A stretch of 45,797 nucleotides of DNA, from NCBI GenBank assembly GCA_031363055.1, contig JANLTP010000260.1, positions 1-45,797 on the forward strand. Reading direction: 5' to 3'. The notes beneath the pieces are model-generated. The model searched no databases. It was not told the origin of the DNA and saw only the letters and a list, made by a program, of their open reading frames with translations. The position numbers were made by a program, and so were the translations under genes. This document shows, piece after piece, positions 40,860 through 45,797 of the stretch. Positions within the stretch are counted from its first letter, which is position 1; every line of letters starts with the position of its first letter. Source of the stretch: JANLTP01 sp031363055. GTDB taxonomy: Bacteria > Pseudomonadota > Gammaproteobacteria > Burkholderiales > Burkholderiaceae_E.

Positions 40860-42545
40860 ATGCCCAGAGCCGCCGCACGCAAGACACTGAAGGGCCGCAG
40901 TGTCAGCGCCTCCGCGCTGACTGAAATCGAGCAACTGCTGGGTGATGTGTCACGAAACCGGCAGTATCTGATCGAGCATCTGCATCGCATTCAAGACCGC
41001 TTCGGACATCTATCGGCGGCGCATCTGGCCGCGCTGGCCCGACACTTGAATCTCTCGCAGGCCGAAGTCTACGAAGTCGCGAGCTTCTATCATCACTTCG
41101 ATATCGTCAAGGAAGGCGAAAGCGCGCCCGCCGCTGTGACCGTTCGGGTCTGTGAAACACTGAGCTGCGCATTGTCGGGCTCACATGAATTACTCGAGCG
41201 CTGCAGACAACAGCTCGGAGCGCAAGTGCGCGTCATCGCTGCGCCGTGCATCGGTCGTTGCGAAGCGGCCCCGGCCGTGTGCGTCGGACAAAATGCCTTC
41301 GGTCACGCCACGCCTAAGACGATTGCGCAGGCCATTCAGAACGGCGAGACGCGTGCGGCAGTCCCGGAGTACCTGGATTACGATGATTACCGGGCGGCCG
41401 GCGGCTATCGGCGACTGCGGTCTTGCCTGGACGGTGAGTACGAGGTCGAGTCGGTCATCGCTGAGCTCGAAAGTTCGGGCCTGCGCGGTTTGGGCGGCGC
41501 CGGCTTCCAAACCGGCCGCAAATGGCGCATTGTCCGCAATGAGCCGGCGCCGCGTCTGCTGGCCGTCAATATCGATGAAGGCGAGCCCGGCACGTTCAAG
41601 GATCGCTGGTATCTCGAGCGCGATCCGCATCGATTTCTGGAAGGCATGCTGATCGCTGCCTGGGCGGTCGGCATCGACACGATTTATCTGTACCTGCGCG
41701 ATGAATACCATCAGTGCCGACAGCTTCTGAGCGTCGAGCTGGCGCGGCTGCGTGCTGCACCGCCAGCCGGCTTCACGGCAACTCGCCTCCTGCCCAACAT
41801 CGAGTTGCGGCGCGGCGCCGGCGCTTATATTTGCGGTGAAGAGTCGGCGATGATCGAGAGCATTGAAGGCAAACGTGGCATGCCGCGGCTGCGGCCACCG
41901 TATGTCGCGCAAGTCGGACTGTTTGGCCGACCGACGCTGGCGCATAATTTCGAGACCTTGTATTGGGTGCGCGAGATTCTCGATCGCGGCGCTGACTGGT
42001 TCGCGGCGCAGGGACGACACGGCCGCACCGGGCTGCGCAGCTTCAGCCTGTCGGGTCGGATCAAAGCACCCGGCGTGCATCTGGCACCCGCCGGCATAAC
42101 CGTTCGAGAACTGATTGCCGAGTTTGGCGGTGGCATGCAGGACGGCCATGAGTTCTACGCCTACCTGCCCGGCGGCGCCTCGGGCGGAATCTTGCCTGCC
42201 CGTCTTGGCGACGTGCCACTGGATTTCGATACCCTGCAAGCGCACGACTGTTTCATCGGATCAGCCGCAGTCATCATCCTGTCGCAACACGACCGGGCCC
42301 GCGACGCGGCCAGCAACCTCATGCAGTTCTTTGCGCATGAGTCCTGTGGACAATGCACGCCGTGTCGGGTCGGCACTGCAAAGTCGCTGGCACTCATGCA
42401 ACAACCGGACTGGAATAGCGCGTTGCTGCAAGAGCTGTCGCAGGTCATGGCCGATGCATCCATCTGCGGTCTCGGTCAGGCCGCGCCGAATCCGATTCGC
42501 AGTGTTCTGAGCCATTTCCGAGCTGAAGTCGAGCCGACACAATGA
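40860..42545 (+). CDS. fdh1B: NAD-dependent formate dehydrogenase beta subunit (NuoE-NuoF fusion)
   Basis: The 561-residue protein joins a NuoE-like thioredoxin-fold [2Fe-2S] domain (about 15-165; VRVCETLSCALSGS and IAAPCIGRCEAAPAV supply four Cys) to a NuoF-like domain. The latter has the FMN/NADH site (GLRGLGGAGFQTGRKW, NIDEGEPGTFKDRWY) and a [4Fe-4S] cluster (ESCGQCTPCRVGTAK). It passes electrons from the alpha subunit to NAD. The fused layout matches Fdh1B of Methylobacterium rather than the separate FdsG and FdsB of Cupriavidus. It overlaps the alpha-subunit gene by 4 bp. An inverted repeat precedes it. Confidence 0.93.
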   Translation: MPRAAARKTLKGRSVSASALTEIEQLLGDVSRNRQYLIEHLHRIQDRFGHLSAAHLAALARHLNLSQAEVYEVASFYHHFDIVKEGESAPAAVTVRVCETLSCALSGSHELLERCRQQLGAQVRVIAAPCIGRCEAAPAVCVGQNAFGHATPKTIAQAIQNGETRAAVPEYLDYDDYRAAGGYRRLRSCLDGEYEVESVIAELESSGLRGLGGAGFQTGRKWRIVRNEPAPRLLAVNIDEGEPGTFKDRWYLERDPHRFLEGMLIAAWAVGIDTIYLYLRDEYHQCRQLLSVELARLRAAPPAGFTATRLLPNIELRRGAGAYICGEESAMIESIEGKRGMPRLRPPYVAQVGLFGRPTLAHNFETLYWVREILDRGADWFAAQGRHGRTGLRSFSLSGRIKAPGVHLAPAGITVRELIAEFGGGMQDGHEFYAYLPGGASGGILPARLGDVPLDFDTLQAHDCFIGSAAVIILSQHDRARDAASNLMQFFAHESCGQCTPCRVGTAKSLALMQQPDWNSALLQELSQVMADASICGLGQAAPNPIRSVLSHFRAEVEPTQ

Positions 42546-45316
42546 ATTCACACAGTCCACCAGCGGATCAGATTGCAGCCGTGAGTTTTACGCTCGATGG
42601 TCGATCCCTGAATGCGTTCTCCGGCGAAACCATTCTGCAGGCAGCGCAACGCCAGAGCGTCGAGATTCCGCATCTGTGCTATCAGAAAGGCCTGCGTGCC
42701 GACGGCAATTGCCGGGCCTGTGTGGTTGAAATCAAGGGCGAGCGGGTGTTGGCGCCATCCTGCTGCCGAATGCCGACGCAGGGGATGCAGGTCGAGGCCC
42801 AATCGGCGCGGGCGCGACACTCCCAAAAGCTGGTACTGGAGTTACTGAAGAGCGATATGCCGGCGCAACGCTCATACAAGACCGATGACGAGCTCGAATA
42901 CTGGGCTGAGGCGCTCGGCGTTCAGTCGGCACGTTTTGCGCGCCGCGAACAGCCGGCAAGTGATGCGTCACATCCGGCCATGACCGTCAACCTCGAGGCT
43001 TGTATTCAGTGCACACGTTGCGTGCGAGCCTGCCGCGAAGTACAGGTCAACGATGTGATCGGCTATGCCTTGCGCGGTGCGCAGTCGAAGATTGTTTTCG
43101 ATCTCGATGACCCCATGGGTGCGAGCACCTGCGTCGGCTGCGGCGAATGTGTGCAGGCCTGCCCAACCGGCGCCCTGGCACCCGCCCATCGCGTCGCTGA
43201 GCAGATTGCCGATCGTCAGGTTGATTCAGTATGTCCCTATTGCGGCGTCGGTTGCCAATTGACCTACCACGTCAAGAACGAACACATCATCAAGGTTGAG
43301 GGCCGCGCTGGCCCCGCCAATCACGGTCGGCTCTGCATCAAGGGACGCTTCGGGTTCGACTACGTGCATCACCGCGAACGCCTGACCGAACCGCTGATTC
43401 GACGCGATGACGCACCGAAAGATGCCGCGTCGCGCTGTGAACCGCAGCGCTGGCGTGAATTCTTTCGCGAAGCCAGTTGGGACGAAGCACTGGCTCGAGC
43501 CGGCGGCGGTCTGGCGACGATTCGTGACACTCGGGGCGCGCGCTCGCTGGCCGGTTTTGGTAGCGCCAAGGGCAGCAACGAAGAGGCCTACCTGTTTCAG
43601 AAGTTGGTGCGCACCGGCTTTCGCAGTAATAACGTCGACCATTGCACGCGCTTGTGCCATGCGTCCTCGGTGGCCGCATTGCTTGAGGGTATTGGCTCTG
43701 GGGCGGTGTCGAATCCGGTCATGGATGTCACCGCTGCCGATCTGGTGTTGGTCATTGGTGCCAACCCGACCGTGAATCATCCGGTGGCGGCGACCTTTAT
43801 CAAGAATGCGATCAAGGCCGGTACTCGGCTGGTCATTGCCGATCCGCGGCGAAGTGATCTTTCCAGACACGCCTGGCGCATGTTGCAGTTCAAGCCCGAC
43901 ACCGACGTGGCCCTGCTGAACGCGATGATGCACACCATCGTCGAGGAGGGTCTGACCGACGAAAAATTTATTGCCGATCGCACCAGCGGCTTTGAAGCGC
44001 TGCGCGCCAATGTCAAGGCCTACTCACCGGAAGCCATGGGTCCGATCTGCGGCATTGCACCGGCCATCATTCGTGAAGTCGCGCGCGCCTACGCAAGCTC
44101 CAAGGCATCGATGATCTTCTGGGGCATGGGTATCTCGCAACACATCCACGGCACCGACAATGCAAGATGCCTGATTGCCCTGGCCCTGATGACGGGACAG
44201 TTGGGTCGACCGGGTACGGGCCTGCATCCGCTACGCGGGCAAAACAATGTGCAAGGTGCATCGGATGCGGGACTCATCCCCATGATGTTTCCCGACTATC
44301 AGCGCGTCGACTCACCCGAGGCCAACGCCCGCTGGCAAAAACTCTGGGGCGTTGCACTCGACACCGAGCCCGGCCTGACGGTGGTCGAGGTCATCCATGC
44401 GATTGATCGCCAGGAAGTGCACGGCATGTACATCATGGGCGAGAACCCGGCGATGAGCGACCCGGATGCGGCCCATGCCAGAGCCGCGCTCGCCAGTCTC
44501 GAGTTGCTGGTGGTGCAGGATATTTTCATGACCGAAACCGCCTGGCTGGCCGATGTTATCTTGCCGGCATCAGCGTTCCCCGAAAAAACCGGCAGCTTTA
44601 CGAACACCGACCGAATGGTGCAAATGGGACGGCAGGCCCTGTCGCCACCCGGTAACGCCAAACAGGACCTCTGGATCATCATCCAGATGGCAAAGGCGCT
44701 CGGCCTCGACTGGTCCTACACCGAACCGCGCGCGGTATTCGAGGAAATGCGCCTGGGCATGGACAGTATTCGCGGCATCAGTTGGCAGCGCCTCGAGCGC
44801 GAGTCGAGTGTGACTTATCCGTGTGCTGATGAACAGGATCCGGGCCAGGCCATTGTGTTTCGCGATGACTTCCCGACCGACAGTGGCCGTGCCCGATTTG
44901 TACCCGCCGACATCATTGCGGCCGACGAGCAGCCCGACGCCGATTTTCCGTTCATCCTGATTACCGGCCGACAACTCGAACACTGGCACACCGGTTCGAT
45001 GACCCGACGCGCCGGCGTGCTCGATGCCCTGGAGCCTGGTGCTACCGCCAGTTTTCATCCCGCCGATTTGCGACGACTGGGCGTGCTGCCAGGCGAACAC
45101 GTTCAGATCGCATCGCGACGCGGTGCCATCGAGATCGCTGCCCGGGTTGATGAAGGCACGCCGGAGGGCGCGGTATTTGTGCCGTTCGCGTTCTACGAAG
45201 CGGCGGCCAATCTGCTGACCAACGCTGCACTTGACCCATTCGGGAAGATACCGGAATTCAAATACTGCGCGGTACGAGTAACCTACCAGCCGAGCGTCAG
45301 CACGGTCGGACAGTGA
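42542..45316 (+). CDS. fdh1A: NAD-dependent formate dehydrogenase alpha subunit (Mo/W-bis-MGD)
   Basis: The 924-residue catalytic subunit oxidises formate to CO2. The N-terminal [2Fe-2S] domain carries IPHLCYQKGLRADGNCRACV, then CCRMPT. Two [4Fe-4S] clusters follow (EACIQCTRCVRACREVQ and TCVGCGECVQACPTGAL), then the [4Fe-4S] of the molybdopterin domain (VCPYCGVGCQLTYHV). The active-site Cys, metal ligand, is in NNVDHCTRLCHASS, so this is a cysteine and not a selenocysteine enzyme. The C-terminal dinucleotide-binding domain ends with RVTYQPSV. Mo versus W cannot be told from sequence. No fdhD, fdsC or fdsD homologue is in the window. Its 3' end overlaps a convergent gene by 34 bp. Confidence 0.94.
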   Translation: MNSHSPPADQIAAVSFTLDGRSLNAFSGETILQAAQRQSVEIPHLCYQKGLRADGNCRACVVEIKGERVLAPSCCRMPTQGMQVEAQSARARHSQKLVLELLKSDMPAQRSYKTDDELEYWAEALGVQSARFARREQPASDASHPAMTVNLEACIQCTRCVRACREVQVNDVIGYALRGAQSKIVFDLDDPMGASTCVGCGECVQACPTGALAPAHRVAEQIADRQVDSVCPYCGVGCQLTYHVKNEHIIKVEGRAGPANHGRLCIKGRFGFDYVHHRERLTEPLIRRDDAPKDAASRCEPQRWREFFREASWDEALARAGGGLATIRDTRGARSLAGFGSAKGSNEEAYLFQKLVRTGFRSNNVDHCTRLCHASSVAALLEGIGSGAVSNPVMDVTAADLVLVIGANPTVNHPVAATFIKNAIKAGTRLVIADPRRSDLSRHAWRMLQFKPDTDVALLNAMMHTIVEEGLTDEKFIADRTSGFEALRANVKAYSPEAMGPICGIAPAIIREVARAYASSKASMIFWGMGISQHIHGTDNARCLIALALMTGQLGRPGTGLHPLRGQNNVQGASDAGLIPMMFPDYQRVDSPEANARWQKLWGVALDTEPGLTVVEVIHAIDRQEVHGMYIMGENPAMSDPDAAHARAALASLELLVVQDIFMTETAWLADVILPASAFPEKTGSFTNTDRMVQMGRQALSPPGNAKQDLWIIIQMAKALGLDWSYTEPRAVFEEMRLGMDSIRGISWQRLERESSVTYPCADEQDPGQAIVFRDDFPTDSGRARFVPADIIAADEQPDADFPFILITGRQLEHWHTGSMTRRAGVLDALEPGATASFHPADLRRLGVLPGEHVQIASRRGAIEIAARVDEGTPEGAVFVPFAFYEAAANLLTNAALDPFGKIPEFKYCAVRVTYQPSVSTVGQ

Positions 45317-45797
45317 TCCGATACCGCCAACACCGGATCGGGAAAGTTCGGCGGCTTGGCGCTCAACGTTCCGCCGAACTTGCCGATCGGCAGCTTGACC
45401 GCCGAACGCACGGACGCGGCCAGATTTTCAGATACGACCACCTGATCCAGGCCGACCGGATTGCGGCAGCCCATCTGTTCGGCAGAAGCCAGTTCGCGCA
45501 ATTGCTTGCGCTCCAGCACTTGTGACTTGGCATCATCGCAAAGCCGTTCGCTGAGCTCGCCGCCCATACATTTGAGCGCCAGCAGCACCGCACGACTCTC
45601 GGGCGGCTGACCGTCGTTCACTTCCTTCCAGAGGTTTTGAGTTTTGACCGAGGCCGCCAACGGTGCGGTCAGATTTTTCGAGCCATCGCTGCGAACCGGG
45701 CTGGAACCCGACAGTTCCCGTTCTTCATGCCAGAGGTTGCGATTGAAGTCGCCCAGCACAACAAACCGGGCGCCGCCTTCGCCGATCTTTTCAAATG
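45283..45797 (-). CDS. Endonuclease/exonuclease/phosphatase-family protein, 5' end outside window
   Basis: The minus strand from the window edge reads FEKIGEGGARFVVLGDFNR, with the metal- and base-contacting motif GDFN-R, and ends with VSDHCPTVLTLGW, where SDHCP supplies the catalytic Asp-His pair. These are the last 170 or so residues of the DNase I-like fold. The N-terminal Asn and Glu motifs lie beyond the window. The gene converges with fdh1A and overlaps its last 34 bases. Substrate could be DNA, phosphoinositide or other phosphodiester. Confidence 0.85.
   Translation of the reverse strand, partial: FEKIGEGGARFVVLGDFNRNLWHEERELSGSSPVRSDGSKNLTAPLAASVKTQNLWKEVNDGQPPESRAVLLALKCMGGELSERLCDDAKSQVLERKQLRELASAEQMGCRNPVGLDQVVVSENLAASVRSAVKLPIGKFGGTLSAKPPNFPDPVLAVSDHCPTVLTLGW

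Noticed and set aside
43600..43700. Selenocysteine in the formate dehydrogenase active site
   Set aside because: The codon at the metal-ligand position in DHCTRLCHA is a Cys codon and the frame has no internal TGA.

Overview
The window looks like a chromosomal segment of a GC-rich betaproteobacterium, probably Burkholderiales-like. The reasons are the rpe-gph-trpE-trpG gene set, a TctC/Bug-type tricarboxylate-binding protein, the UbiH-family/dsbC pair, apaG next to mltA, and a three-gene 2-oxoacid:acceptor oxidoreductase. Pterin-related genes together with a NAD-linked formate dehydrogenase hint at one-carbon (methylotroph-like) metabolism, but no diagnostic C1 gene (fae, fhc, mch, mtdB) lies in the window.

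Layout. 0-10 kb: trpG (cut by the window edge) and trpE, then gph and rpe, all on the minus strand. This normally compact cluster is broken by a CAP-domain lipoprotein gene between trpE and trpG, and by about 5.7 kb between gph and trpE. That insert holds a DUF433 antitoxin with a truncated partner, an Lrp/AsnC regulator, a large ornithine aminotransferase/arginine-hydrolase fusion, a PIN toxin-antitoxin pair and a YghU-type GST. 10-18 kb: apaG, a 30-residue membrane protein, mltA, dsbC, a UbiH-family hydroxylase, tRNA-Phe, a folate-hydrolase-like M20 peptidase, a TctC protein, a vapBC pair and a nitroreductase. 18-23 kb: korC-korA-korB, a 2-oxoacid oxidoreductase with its own flavin/Fe-S subunit, behind an 18-bp-spaced direct repeat that may be an operator. 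23-27 kb: a DUF1537 kinase, an MfnD-like ATP-grasp ligase, a pterin carbinolamine dehydratase and a dihydroneopterin aldolase, interrupted by about 500 bp of complex intergenic repeats.

27-36 kb: a type I secretion locus. TolC and a Calx-beta/calcium-loop substrate are on the minus strand, and the LapB-like ABC exporter and HlyD-like adaptor are divergent on the plus strand. 36-39 kb: a NarL-type two-component system and a secreted beta-propeller. 39-40.7 kb: a decayed region with a 10-bp repeat array, a VapC remnant and a secreted-protein gene whose signal peptide is out of frame with its start codon. 40.8-45.3 kb: a two-gene NAD-dependent formate dehydrogenase. The right edge holds a partial endonuclease/exonuclease/phosphatase-family gene.

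Two themes cut across the window. Short tandem duplications (6-37 bp) are frequent, often at the 5' ends of genes or in signal peptides. Toxin-antitoxin loci, intact or decayed, are dense (four in 45 kb). The most promising novelties are the ornithine aminotransferase/ArgZ-like fusion, the pterin/ATP-grasp/DUF1537 group, and the cysteine-rich type I secretion substrate.
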